A DNA stretch of 64,000 nucleotides from Paramacrobiotus metropolitanus (Eukaryota > Tardigrada > Eutardigrada > Parachela > Macrobiotidae). Below the pieces are notes generated by a model. That model had not been told where the DNA came from and did not search any database. It was given only the letters and a program-made list of their open reading frames with translations. Where the stretch lies: the NCBI RefSeq assembly GCF_019649055.1, contig NW_026570247.1, forward strand, positions 1,116,001 to 1,180,000, written 5' to 3'. This document shows, in pieces, positions 41,326 to 52,969 of this stretch (the stretch's first letter is position 1; each line of letters opens with the position of its first letter). The position numbers and the translations under genes were made by a program.

Positions 41326-42988
41326 ATGGGTCGGTGCTGTGTTGTCGGATGCAACAATAACGGTGATAAAAGTGGGTGCACTACGGAAGGACCGCATTCA
41401 TTCCATAAGTTTCCAAATGCTCCCAATCTCCGAGGGCATTGGACGCGTCGAATTAATCGTCAGAACTGGACTCCTGGAATTAGTGCTGTTGTATGTTCAG
41501 ACCATTTTACACAAGAGTGTTTCACGGCGAAAGGGAGCAGAAAGATTCTGAAGGAAGGAAGTGTTCCAACTGTATTCGGAGTTGCAGTTAAACGCAAGAA
41601 GAGCAGCGAGCCCAGTAAGTACACTTTGAAGACTTTTAGATGCAATTTGAATTACAAATTATACTTATAAATATACGTTAAACCCATTTTTAAGTTAGCT
41701 TATGTCGAAAAAAATTTACTGAATTTGCAGCCTCTACCAGTGCTTCCCCCAAGAAAAAGAAACTTCGAACGAGTGGGACTGACAATTTATTGGAAAAGAG
41801 TCTTGATTCTCCGTGTGTTCAAGACACAGGTAACTTTGTTCTGCACGCAGATGAAAAACCTCAATAGTATTTTTACATATACCCAACTACTTTGCAGAAT
41901 TAATGGATGCCAATATGATTGCTACGCTGAGGGAGAAAGTGGCACTACTGGAAGAGCAGCTGGCGTTTGCGAATATTCGCAGTCAAAATTTGGAAGCCAT
42001 TATTGGAGAACGCGACGAGCGCATCTCAGAACTGGAAGCACTACTCTGCCAGGACAAAGACGAACCTTACATCAGCGTAGACAAAATTGCAGATCTGAAG
42101 GCCAATGTGTTTCGACGAATTACGGGTGTTGTGAATTACGAGATGTTTAGCGAGATGGCGGAGAAGGTTTGTCATGCAATATCGATTGTCTGCCTTAAAG
42201 AATCTGTAAACGGGAAACCCAGACCTGAGCGTCGGAAGCTGTCAACAAGAAATCAGTTATTGTTGGTGCTATTTAAATTACAAATGGATTTAAGTTTCGA
42301 ATTTTTGGGGGTTCTTTTCAAAATTCATCAAAGCACGGCCTCCAGAACTTTTGAAATGTGGATTAACGTCATGGCAGCTGTCATTAGGCGACTTGATTTC
42401 TTCCCATCCCGGGAAATGGTTCTGCAAGACGCACCCAGAGAGTTTACCGCTTCTGGGTTTGCGAACGTGCGGGTGATGGTGGATTGTTTTGAGCTGTTTA
42501 TAGAGACTCCGTCTCATCCGGGGACACATTCGTACGCCTATTCAAGCTACAAGCATCACTGCACGGTCAAGTTTTTTATCGGAATTACACCAGCTGCGAA
42601 AATCAGTTTTATCTCGGAGGGCTATTTAGGATCCATATCTGACGAAAGCATTTTGTCCAAAAGCGGCTTGCTGGATTTACTGCAGCCAGGTGACGCAATT
42701 TTGGCAGACAAAGGCTTTAAATTGGCACCTAACGAAGCGCACCGGGAAATACAACTTATTACGCCAGATTTTTCAGGACAACGTGGACAACTGACAGCAG
42801 CAGAAATGAACAATTCTTATTTTACAGCACATCATAGGGTTCACACTGAACGAGGTATTGATCGTGTCACTGATTTCCGTATTTTGTCTCCTTGTATACC
42901 ACAAACAACGGTGCCTTTTCTTAGCGAAATTGTTGATGTTATAGTTTTTCTAGTTAATATTTCAACGGATATCTTGGCAAAAAAATAA
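41326..42988 (+). CDS. THAP-domain DDE transposase, three exons
   Basis: Exons are 41326-41614, 41731-41829 and 41898-42988, all joined in phase 1 with GTAAGT/GCAG and GTAACT/GCAG borders. Exon 1 encodes a THAP domain: C4/C5, C9, C57 and H60 of the C2CH site, VVCSDHF, and a VPTVF end. Exon 2 encodes a Ser/Lys linker with a nuclear-localisation-like PKKKKLR. Exon 3 starts with a coiled coil (residues 5-50 of that exon), a helix-turn-helix-like region (RRKLSTRNQLLLVLFKLQ), then the DDE domain: D194 in VDCFE, D269 in LADKGF and E316 in HTERGIDR. All three acidic residues are present, so the enzyme may be active. Role: binding element ends and cutting and joining DNA. Confidence 0.85.
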
Positions 42989-43324
42989 GTTCCTAGAAAT
43001 TCTGATTAGGTTTGAGGCTTTGGGAAATTCTATTGCGGTCTGAACAAAACCGAAACGTTCTGACGGGTTTATTTAAAATATACTTGTATGCTACTTTAAT
43101 TAATTTTATGAGCAAAAACTTTATAAACTAAAGAAAAGTATGAATTTTAATTTTGGCAGAGCAGGTTAAATCATAAAAAAAGTATCATATCGCAGCTGCC
43201 AGTATTCAACAGGTAGCCCCACGCAGGCTGCGCTATCATAGAAGTCGAAACATGTGAAACAGCCATTACATACACACGAAAGTAATCAATTTGTTTTTTA
43301 TTTTGTTTGGTTTTCTTTATTATC

Positions 43325-45047
43325 ATGGAGTGGACACCATTGACAGCCCGCTATCGCTGGGCGCTTCCCTTTCAGTCTTTTTCTAAACAGGGCATTTCGT
43401 TGTACTACTCGAAATATTCTTCCCGGTCTGCTCGACCTTTCAAAACATCGGATGTTGTACGGGATCCTGTCCTTCCGTCAGACGCAAGAGCTCTGCTTTC
43501 TGCAAACCGTATACGTCTACCACTCGAGTTCAAGTTAACCAATCCTGCTGGTATTATTTTCCGATCTCTTTGCCATGCTGAGATGAAAAACTTGAATTAT
43601 GAAGTGAATCTGACGTTCTCCAGTTCATCCCTGGTGCTTGCAAAGTGCCACTGCGCTGCAGGCAAAGCAGGCAACATACACTGTGCTGCGTCCGGGTCAC
43701 TGGAGGTTTTCGGGGCATCGTGTAAGCACGTTGGAGCTGTCGCCCTTATGCTTGTGTACTTTTTAAATCATAACGATTATCCAAATTTTCTAACCTGTAC
43801 GTCAAAGCCGTGTTCTTGGAGCGTTCCGCGACCAGCGCGAGGTAATGTGCCACGGGTGAGCGAGTTCTCAGTTCGCAGCTCATCGACCAGTGAACCGTTC
43901 AAAATGGTACGTCGAAGAACTTATAACGCCATTGACGAAGCGGTGGCCGAATCTACTGCCTTGGCGATTGGTCAATGGGCAATTGAAAAAAAATTACCTG
44001 CAGCAGCATTGCTCAAGCCTTCAGCCATGATAAAAAGCCGGAGTATCATGTGGACTGACCTTATCCCTGTTCAAGCGGAAATTCCGATCTACCCATTACC
44101 GCTTCCGTTTCAGAGCAACAAGGCTAAACACGTCGAAGACCAAGTTGCGCCGGAAATCATGAACCTTAGCTTGGAGATTCTGCTGTTCTACCAATCCTCT
44201 TGGATGAATTTCGACTTGAAACAAGCCCAAGATTTATCCGCTCGAACCGCGGATCAATCGCGATCTCTGGAATGGAAGAACATGCGGAAAAAAGTGGTCA
44301 CAGCATCAAAAGTGCATTCGGTGATAACTCGTCAGAAAGATTTTTCATCGGCCTTTATGGAAACTTTAATCACTGATTCCCGACCGACGAACCAAATGCA
44401 GCAAGGCCTTGACCAGGAGGACGATGCAGTGCAAATATACTTGCAGTCGCAACGTGTGGCTTTTCCGGATATTCAAGTTGCGAAGGTTGGCCTGTGCATC
44501 TCTAAAACAAAACAGTAAATTAAATTTGTCTTAAACAGTTGTAATTACCAGAGAATACTTCTAAGAAAGGGCTTCTGTTACTACTACATGAAAAGTATTT
44601 GTTGCAGGCTTTCCATTCATGGGAGCCAGCCCAGACAGAGTGGTGGTTAACGGGACGGAAGACAGAAGCGTTGGCCTGATAGAAGTAAAGGTTCTGACGG
44701 AAGACAAAAAGTTTCAATGGAATCTAATTGCTGACAGAAATGAAATCAGCGTCGAAGAGCTACTGACATCGTATGTTGGATTGAAAAAAGCCATTTCTCC
44801 ATCGTTCACGTTTTATTTAAACAAAACGCCAACCGGATGGACTTTGAAAAAAACGCACGGATATTACAGCCAGATACTTACCCAGATGGCGGTTACTGGG
44901 TTGAGATTTTGTGACTTCGTGGTGAAAACTGATTCAAAGGTGTTCATAGAAAGGACTGAATTTGTGGAAGACGAATTTTTCTCAAGCAGGTATTTTAATG
45001 CAATCACAAAATTCTACTTCACCCATTTTTTGCCTTTTTTTATATGA
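43325..45047 (+). CDS. SWIM zinc-finger / YqaJ-like nuclease of the ISL2EU element
   Basis: I take the ATG at 43325 (MEWTPLTARYRW); an upstream in-frame ATG is at 43307. Exon 1 ends at 44514 before GTAAAT and exon 2 starts at 44608 after GTTGCAG. With the upstream ATG as residue 1, a SWIM-type site is formed by C114, C116, C139 and H141. A YqaJ (lambda-exonuclease family) domain follows: KKVVTASKVHSV, a Gln/Glu-rich helix, then in exon 2 GASPDRVV, GLIEVK (the D..ExK active site) and YYSQILTQMAVTG. The two exons differ by one base in phase, so a plain splice would shift the frame; this is either a consensus indel or a real lesion. Its role in transposition is not known to me. Confidence 0.75.
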
Positions 45048-45372
45048 CAAGCATGTTGTTGAAGATTCAGTGCAGGTGAATAAAACAAATTAATGGTGAC
45101 GAAAACTTCCAGCGTTACGCAACTGAACCACTCTCCAATTATTAGTGCCATATGTTTATTACTGTCATGTTTGGAATATGCAAGAATCTATAGAACTTAA
45201 ATCAGAATTAAATTAAGCATTTTTTACCGACATGGGTGCGCCAGGCTAAGCCCGGTTTTTCGCAGAGAACCGGAAGACATTTGTATAAACTATAGCCTTA
45301 TCATCAAATTTTTGAGCTACTTTATTCGTTACTGGCAGTGCATGAAATAATTATTTTAAAATATACTTAAAC
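45048..45372. other. Spacer at the element's right side
   Basis: Contains an AATAAA signal at about 45080 that fits the nuclease gene. The transposon's right end should lie here. Confidence 0.4.
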
Positions 45373-47174
45373 CTATTTACCCAAAACAAACTTATATCGT
45401 AAAAACTTCGCACAGCCGCTCCAGTTTTTATTTGTTTTACAAACATGCTTCATCCGTGCAGGATCGACCAATTTGTTGCAGTTTTTACATGAAACATAAA
45501 CCTTTTTGCTATGAACAGAACTAGCGTAGTGCCTTGTCAAATTTCCTTTAGTCGGAAAAGCTTTCTGACAAATTTTGCATACAAAACTAATGCTTAACAA
45601 AGCCGCGGGAAGGGGAGGAAGAAGATCAGCATCGAAGTCGAGATCCGCGGGAAGTGGAGGAGGAAGATCAGCATTGAAGTCGAGATCCATATTGTAGGGG
45701 AGGAGGTAGATCAATAGTGTCGAGATTCACGGGTGGGAGGAGATCACAAGCCTTAGAATCCATACCGGCGGTGACTGGGGCAAAACCACCAGACAGAATG
45801 TCGCTGTTGGTCAGAACTTCATTTGAGCAGTCAACCGAATGGTATTTACGAAAAGGATCCATGGGGAAGTGGATGGCATTCGGCGAACAGGTACAAAATT
45901 TGGCTGCTTCACCAAACTTTATCCACCGAGAAGTAGCAAAATTCGTGGACTCAGCAACGTTCAAACCGCAGTTGAAACCTGCGTGGTATCCACCAGGAAA
46001 GTAATAATTATTTCCCCTTCGCTTTGAATAACCTACGAAAAAAACAAATGCGAGTTTAAAATGTATTACAAAATCGCATGAATGTTCGTTCAAATAATTA
46101 CGGTGTCGTAACGAATCTTCTCTTGTTTCAAAACCGAGGGCTTAATCAGGCATCGTTTATGACGCAAAAAACATGGGCACAACGCTGCATCCTTCTTGAA
46201 CAGTCCTGAAAAGCACAGCAATTTTTTGAAAGTATTTTGAAGTTACAACTGATTAGCATTGCTAGTTGTAATTATTGAAGTAGCTCTTACTAGCAGCAGC
46301 AGCCTCGAAAACATCTCTAGCCGCTGGACTCACACCATACCAAAACTTGTCGTCGCCACGGTGAATGAAATTAATCGAATACAGATCCATGTCCTCCGTG
46401 TGCCACCCGAAAAAGGCCCGCCACATTCCAAAATATAAGTATGGTGTGTTTACTCCCTGATATTTCTGGAGAAGCAGTTCCAACAGGTTCGGCAAACGGG
46501 AGATATTCCATTCCTGTGGAATCCAAAAACTATTTTATCATAATCTAGTTCTTGCAAAAGCAATTTACCTCAACAGAAGAATCGAAAAGGGATCCCGGTA
46601 CGTCGGCGCCATAAATAGGATCATAATTAGGGATATGACGCCAAAAATATTCTTCCAGTTCTAAATAATCAAGGGCTAGCTTTAATCAATAGGCACAAAA
46701 TCATTATCGTGTTGTTTCTAAAACTAATATTAACGATTTTGAGGCGTTTATTTCTACCTTCCGAGGAACAAGGTGCGTGGGCGTAATTATGTTTGTGGGC
46801 ATAATTTTCGAGGTCCCCAACCTTGAACGGACTCTCCTGCTTCAGGTTGAAAAGAAAAGCGCCAGTATGGCCAATTTCCTGCACACGCTGCTGTATTGGC
46901 TTTGGAATTAAAAGGTTATAAACTGAAGGAAATTTAGCCGGATGGGGCCTCCATTCCTTAGGGGGATTTATCTGTGTACGACAAATTAATTAAGCAATAG
47001 TAAAGCAAAATATTCATGTTTACCTTAGCAACACCGCCAAGGTGTGCACTGCACTCCGACTCGATTGAGTGAATAAAGCTCGGAAAATCACGAAATTCAT
47101 CCCAGGTAGGGCGAAATACCATGATCCTAGGGCTGGCTGGATCGTTTATACCGAACCGAGCTCTGAATTGCGAC
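45373..47174 (-). CDS. Kdm4: KDM4-like JmjC lysine demethylase with a C-terminal C2H2 finger
   Basis: Six exons are visible: up to 47174-47024, 46971-46758, 46660-46569, 46513-46291, 46205-46102, and from about 46038 to 45373. The first five join with matching phases. Exon 1 encodes JmjN ([12 protein letters not shown] ... GGVAK); exons 2 and 3 PPKEW and [10 protein letters not shown]; exon 4 [12 protein letters not shown] and [12 protein letters not shown], with the HxE iron ligands and the 2-oxoglutarate Lys in DDKFWY. Exon 5 has the zinc Cys and His (CPCFLRHK). Exon 6 has the third ligand (GYHAGFN), ESTNFA and CTC. The start codon is unresolved. Near 45996 one C seems missing before GGYHAGFN, and near 45700 one base seems extra inside a repeat of DLPPPLP units. 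After it come two Cys pairs of a C2H2 finger (CKICQKAF ... H). It should remove methyl groups from histone H3 K9/K36; that is family knowledge. Confidence 0.88.
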
Positions 47175-47414
47175 CTAGGAATCCAAAGAACAAATATAAA
47201 TTTAAGTCCGCATGAAATTCTGATTTTTTTAAAAATGTTGGTTCGACAGGCTAGACCTGGGTCTAGCGCAGGGAACACAAAAAATTTTTTTATCGATTCT
47301 CCCATTTAACCGCGTACGTTTCTTCAGAAATTTATAAAAACTTCATAAAAGATATCTGATTGAAATATTAATAATTAATAATGAAGTCATGACAGCAATT
47401 ACGTATAAACATAT

Positions 47415-49118
47415 TTACATGGTGGAACGTCGCGACCCACTGGACTTGACATTCTGGTCATATTCATATTCCCGAAGATTGGTTCGTTCAGGGAATTCTT
47501 TCCGGTCCAAATATCCCTCTTTGCCTTTATTGAACTGAGCTAAATCTTCGTCCAGGCAGTGGTCATTTTTATACTTTTTCCAATCCAACTGAGATTTATC
47601 CTAAAAAAAATTCCAGTTAGCACTAATATACAAAATCAAAATCAAGTTATACCGCTGCAATTGATTGTGCCAATGGTGTACAACACTTTTCAAAACTTCA
47701 ACTCACCAATGTGGACATTCTCTTCTTGCCGGATAACTTCGCGAATACTGATCCCAGTCCCGGTCAAGGGACCACTAGGCGCCTTCGATGAGCTATAAAA
47801 ATAACGAAAGAAATACAGATTTTAAAATTACACAATTCTTCTGCAGCAGACAGCCATATTGAGCAAAAAATAAGTTATTTTCGTAACCCATGCCACGACG
47901 ATCCGTATTATATTTGTAATACTTCGTTATAAAAATTTTAAAAAACCATTATCAATTGTAGTCCATTTAAAATCTCCAAAAAATATTCTCGTATAGAAGT
48001 ACTTCTAAGTAAAATAAAAATTTTTACTTGAAACAGATTCTTTCTTCATATGCTAATCATCCTATTAATGCAAAGCGCAGCCATTTTAAAAGTACTGAAT
48101 AACGGCATTTATCTCGTTGACAAAAAGAGAAATACTCACATTACAGTACTTAATGATGCAGGCAACAACAGTTGTGCAATACATAATATTCTGCAAAGCT
48201 GTATACAGGCTGCACCGCTGCAGTATGATTTGTGTTTAACAGCACCCTTCAGGAGCAAGTAGCAATTAACCTGGCATTCTGCGAAGAGGAAGGAGCAACG
48301 ACTGATGTTGTGGAATCTCGAGACGTAGAAAACACACGCCCGCTGCCGTTCTTGTCGTCCATTGCCGAGCCTCTGTTCGAACTGGAGTCATTAAGGTTAG
48401 GGCTGGGTGAGGATGGTGAATACTCCTTGTCCGAGGAAACTCTGGAAGCTGGAGCTTTAAAACTGTGGACAGCTATGGCTGTCGTGGGTTTCTTCGGCAT
48501 GCAAACGCGAGTCTCGTTGCTCGTGGTCTCATCATTATCATTATTGTCCAAATCATCCCCGTATTTGCTTTTCTTTTTCCTACAAATTGAAAGACCTTGC
48601 GGATGACTGCTTTGTGTAAAACATGTTGTATCTACCGCTTATCACCATATAATTTTCGAAGGTAACTAGTTTAACAACACTTTACTGCAAGTGCGCTCGC
48701 AGTAAAAAACCAATCAAAAGAAACTAAGACAGAAATATTCCGAATTTTTCCTTTGCAGTAGTGTACGTAAATTATTAACGGACTCGCCAATTACGATGAG
48801 GGGAACCTATTTCGATAAGCGCCATGAGAAGACATAACCTCGACTGTTAGCTTTCACGCAAATTTTGCGCTTTCTATTCCGTTTTCCAACATCCAAATTA
48901 GTGTCTCCGCCGCTGCTCGGCTCCAGATCGGCTTCGCCACATTCACTTCCTTCCTCTAAACATTGCGCATTGTTTACAACAACGAATGGAGAGAAAAAAC
49001 ACAGAAAGTACGGCAACGCACCCTCGACTTCCACATGTTCCGATGGAACGCAATCGTCGTCGCTATCGTCCGTGCTGTCTTCATCCCCTTTGCGTCGATA
49101 GAAGTACTGCAAAGACAT
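47415..49118 (-). CDS. BCNT/CFDP1-like chromatin protein gene
   Basis: Candidate exons: 49118-49022 (MSLQYFYRRKGDEDSTDDSD, acidic start), 48955-48839 (basic RNRKRK), about 48570-48284 (KKKSKYGDD, Ser-rich), 47792-47707, and 47600-47415. The last encodes SQLDWKKYKNDHCLDEDLAQ, FNKGKEGYLDRKEFPERTNL and a tail with stop TAA 47415-47417. This matches the pattern of the BCNT C-terminal domain (LDW ... GKxGYLxxxxFLxR). Acidic N-terminus, Lys-rich middle and this end match BCNT/CFDP1 (Swc5), a subunit of the SWR1/SRCAP complex. Phases agree for exons 1-2 and 3-4 but not 2-3 or 4-5. It ends about 240 bp before the KDM4-like gene on the same strand. Confidence 0.6.
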
Positions 49119-49771
49119 TATCGAAATGGCTAAGGTAATAATAAATTCTCATGGAAATCCCAAAAGTAAACACAGACCAATTAATAAAACCCGTCATTAG
49201 TAAAATAAAATTATAAAAGCCTTAGAAAGCCACTAATTCAAAACACCAGTAAATTTACATTATAAAGTTGCAGCTCGAGCAAACTGCGAAATAGTGTAAG
49301 TGCAGTCTCTGAGGCGGTTAAGGTTTCAGGGAACAGAGCGGCAACCGCCACCATTTACTGTAGTAGCTTTGTCTCACAAGACAGCTCACACTTTCTCGTA
49401 GAGCACAATTTTCTGTATGTTTTAGTTATGTTTCTGCCTTTTCTAACAGGAAAGGAGCTGAGTGGGCAGCGTTTAAAGTCGTAGTTCAAAGCACGTGAGC
49501 AGCCATAGAAACAGCGACTTCCGGAAACTCGTAGGTTTTCACGAACTGCCGTCCGTACGCGGCTGCTCTGTCGCATAAGGTCAATGTGAACCAGAACGAC
49601 AGCCAGAGCAATAGCCTAATTCAGATTGCATACGGTAAAAGCTCCGTACATAGAGGCGTACGGCGTCAGATAAGCAGTACGTTAGCAGGATGAAAACTGC
49701 TTCAGATCTTTGTGCGGTTACACTTTGGTCACGTACAGCAACGAATCGTTGCAAGCATCCGCGTATGGCAG
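49119..49771. other. Spacer upstream of the BCNT-like gene
   Basis: The minus-strand promoter should lie here. I see no clear TATA box. Open stretches seen on either strand look non-coding. Confidence 0.35.
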
Positions 49772-49809
49772 ATAGTTTTTACGCGTCACCGCACGACGCT
49801 GGGTTACAG
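49772..49809 (+). repeat. Dispersed repeat, copy 3 (38 bp identical to 11271-11308)
   Basis: The 38 bases are identical, then CTGCTAA matches again after a short gap. A different sequence follows. Confidence 0.8.
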
Positions 49810-50890
49810 CTGCTAAACCGCCACTATTATTATTTTTATTATTTATTTATATTTATTTATTGCCTTGGTATTATATTATTTTTATACGAATTATATACAG
49901 CAATGGACGACTTTGTGGATACGGCCTGGCCATGGAGAGAAATGCGTCAACCTTCTGTCGTCTGATGCGTTAAGCTAACACGATCTACGCGGATATGCAA
50001 GATCTCCAACACCGCCTCCAGGATGTGGAGGTAATTTTAGTGCAAAAGACCAACTTAATATTTTTCCACGCTAAAACTTATAATTTTTCATAACCCAAAG
50101 TAGCTTAAATTCTTTTGCCAATTATGAGTCATAAACAAATTTTTATAAAAAGATTTTGCAGATTTCTCGCGTTTTGTTATACTGTAACCGGGCACTTACG
50201 ACGATGCCGACGCGACTCAAGTTTCGCGTTCCCATCCGACACGCGAAACTTCGCCTGAATTGTTTTGCTGTGTGTCGTCCAGCTCCTGCTGCTACTGCGT
50301 AATTTTTTTATATTAACGATGCCTTCTTATATTTTTGGACAACAGATTGCGTGGGTGCCCAGCCCAATCTTTTTTTTCATTTATTGCAGGATATGATGGC
50401 GTTGTGTATGTGTACGTGTTCTATGTATATGGTTTCTGTTAAACTGTTGCGGTTGGAATTGGAGTGAATTATTCTGGTAACATGGTGTGTTGTAGTCAGC
50501 GCAGTGCCGCAGATTTTTGTACAAGTGAATAAAGATTTTTGGGAAGAAATTTTTACTGTTTGGTCTTAGCTGTCTGATAATTGTACATTCCCGGGCACAG
50601 TTATCAAAGTATGGTAAGGTAAATGCAGTCTATTAATTTAAGGGACACTTGCCTCGTAGCGAATATTCTCGTTGTTTTTTGTTGGTAGCTGGTACTGCAG
50701 CTGACATTCGATAAAAAAAATTTGCGTTTGTACGAGTACATACTGTATAATACTGTACTGTTTGTACATACTGTAGAGTACATATTGTTTGTACATACTG
50801 TATAATTCATGCACGCACTTTTTTAAAAAAGTTGTAAACCAGATTTATATGTATTTTACATAGTAAATTAGTAATAGACGGAAATAGTTT
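49810..50890. other. Low-complexity spacer with TGTACATACTGTA repeats
   Basis: Bases 50730-50805 hold three or more imperfect TACATACTGTA units. A TTATTTAT-type run lies at about 49835-49860. No gene is supported. Confidence 0.5.
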
Positions 50891-51130
50891 TTAGCTGTGC
50901 TCCGAAGCGTCCTAAAGCCAACGCTATATACAGTTCAGACAGTTCACCGCTAGGCACAGGCCGAATCCGCCAACCCTGCGCTCAAGAGTGCTCATTCTAC
51001 GGCCAAGGTCAAAAAGAGGAAAGAATAATTAAAGGAAGGAAATTTCTTGGTCAAAAAAAGGAAGGAATAATTAAAGGAGGGAATGTTTTTTTGGTCAAAA
51101 AGAGGTAGAAAATTTCGATGGTCCAAAAAG
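50890..51130. repeat. Dispersed repeat with ~40-bp tandem GGTCAAAAA-type units
   Basis: Starts with CCGCTAGGCACAGGCCGAA (reverse of 33336-33360) and continues with units of GGTCAAAAAGAGGAAAGAAT and AATTAAAGGA. The same units occur in reverse at 55050-55165. Confidence 0.6.
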
Positions 51131-52969
51131 GAAGGATATTTTCGCGGTCATATAGTCAGGAGATTTCGATAGTGGAAATAAAAGGAAAATACGCCAAGAA
51201 AATTTTTAATAAGCTTCGGGAATTGCGCACTGGAGGAAACTATAAGGCAAAAGACCGCTGGCTGTCCACTACTGCACACATCAATCCTTATTTTGGTTTT
51301 TCCTAGAAAAGACCATCATTACAAGATGAGACGCATGCAGAGACGATGCATCACTGCATCAGTTTAACCTTTGCCGTCGACCAGGTAAACGCGACTCATT
51401 CCGTTCCAGCAGATCCCCGTTGGGCACATAATTTTTGTTGACAAACGCTTTGTTGATTTTTTCTTCCGTGCGTCGGTGGATCACAGTAAATCAGCAATGT
51501 GATGTGTATCATTGTTTACTTTACAGATAGAATCTTTTAGAATGTTCCCCTCCGCATATTTTTTAACGATCATTTGAACACCTAAAGGTTCCAGGTATTT
51601 ACGAAAAAATAAAAAATTCGCCGCTCGTACCGTATAGCGCATTACAGAAGCCTGACAATCTCCAACAAAAGCTTTTTATTAATGCAGTAAGGGTTCCATT
51701 TCGGTAATTCTCTTCTCCAACGGTTAATTAATGTATTTTGAGCTTGTTAAAACTAATTTCGAGAGTGGAAAGTGTTTTCTGATAAGATAAGTATACCGAC
51801 CGGAAATCACTTAGGACCTTGTTCCTGACCATAGCTTTGAAGCCAATGGTCAGATACTAATATCACTAAACGCAGAATTTTATTATTCTGAACTGGAAAC
51901 AAGCAATCAAATTTGAGTAGGTGAACTTTTTTTAATTCTTAAAAATGAATTTAAGTGATGGTGACAACTTGGCGTGTGCACCCTGTAGCTGCACCTTGCA
52001 CGCCATTGATGCATCGCATATTCCATCGAGCGGGCTATTCGGAAAGCACCAAAGCGTACTCGTACTGATCCTTATTGTTTGACGTGCAGTCGATACATCT
52101 CAATATTAACGTAAGTTATTATTAACGTGAAAAGTGTTGGTCACAGTTCAGTCGCTCATACGAGTATTTACTAAGCTCATAACTTATTTTAATTTATTAG
52201 ATATGCCGTTCGCCAGTTAATCGCCAAATTTCGGAACCAGTTATTTATTTAATTATTAAGTAATTTACTTTTACACCTACAGTATCATTTGACTGTGATA
52301 GTAGAAACTTCACTTTTCAGAAACCTTACGCACATGTAACTGCCACAGAACGCTGCGACAATTCTGTCAATGAGCAATCGAAATTATGGTAATTACCTTA
52401 ATTAGCTTCCATGGAAGCCATTGGAAGGTGCGAAAGTTAAGCATTTAATCAATTATTAATATGATAGTTAGCTTATATTCAATACAATAATATGATAGTT
52501 CGCTAACTAAGAATAAGATCAATATTACGCGCGGCCTCCCCACAGTCTGGAGATCTCTCTAACCAAAAACTTTTAAAAAACTGATACCACAGTTAAATCG
52601 GCCGTGGTCCAGAACATGACTTTTGCTTTTGAATACGTCCGATCAGAATCGTGCCGGCGATGCCGCAAACGATCCAACCCAGTTCCAAGGTGACCTTGAA
52701 ACTTCGAAAAATTTTGCCTGGATACTCGTACAATAGGTACGCATCATAACTTATTAAATACGCAAATTAAGCGGAATAAATTGAACTTATTTTCGCACAA
52801 CATTAACCACAAAAGTAAGTAATCACAAGTTAGCCTATCGATTTTCGTTGTCGGCACATTTGTAATATAATGGTTGGTCTTAACCATACGGACATCGGGC
52901 TGTTTGATTTTAGCACGACCACTCTTTTAAACAATTGCTAAAAGCAAAGAGCCGCATTTATTATTTTAA
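51131..52969. other. AT-rich spacer, nothing recognised
   Basis: Long AT-rich stretch without a supported gene. A near-repeat of ATATGATAGTTAGCT/ATATGATAGTTCGCT occurs at about 52459 and 52490. Confidence 0.35.

Larger units (their letters stand above)
41326..45047 (+). mobile_element. ISL2EU-type DNA transposon (coding span)
   Basis: Two genes lie in the same direction: a THAP/DDE transposase and a SWIM/YqaJ nuclease. As I recall from published descriptions, ISL2EU elements carry a transposase of this kind plus a YqaJ-like exonuclease, and this pairing is the reason for the call. The coding content is nearly whole, which suggests a fairly young copy. The element must extend beyond both ends; terminal inverted repeats and target duplication were not found by eye. 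Confidence 0.75.

Noticed and set aside
45717-46004. Plus-strand open frame of 95 codons
   Set aside because: It is the antisense of the JmjC exon (GYHAGFN, ESTNFA) of the KDM4-like gene.
47021-47305. ATG at 47305 as the KDM4-like start
   Set aside because: The translation between 47305 and 47175 is unlike any KDM4 N-terminus, and a good acceptor (CCTAG) sits at 47175; the real start is probably in an unseen exon.
49690-49965. 91-codon plus-strand frame
   Set aside because: It spans the dispersed repeat at 49772-49809 and an AT-rich simple run.
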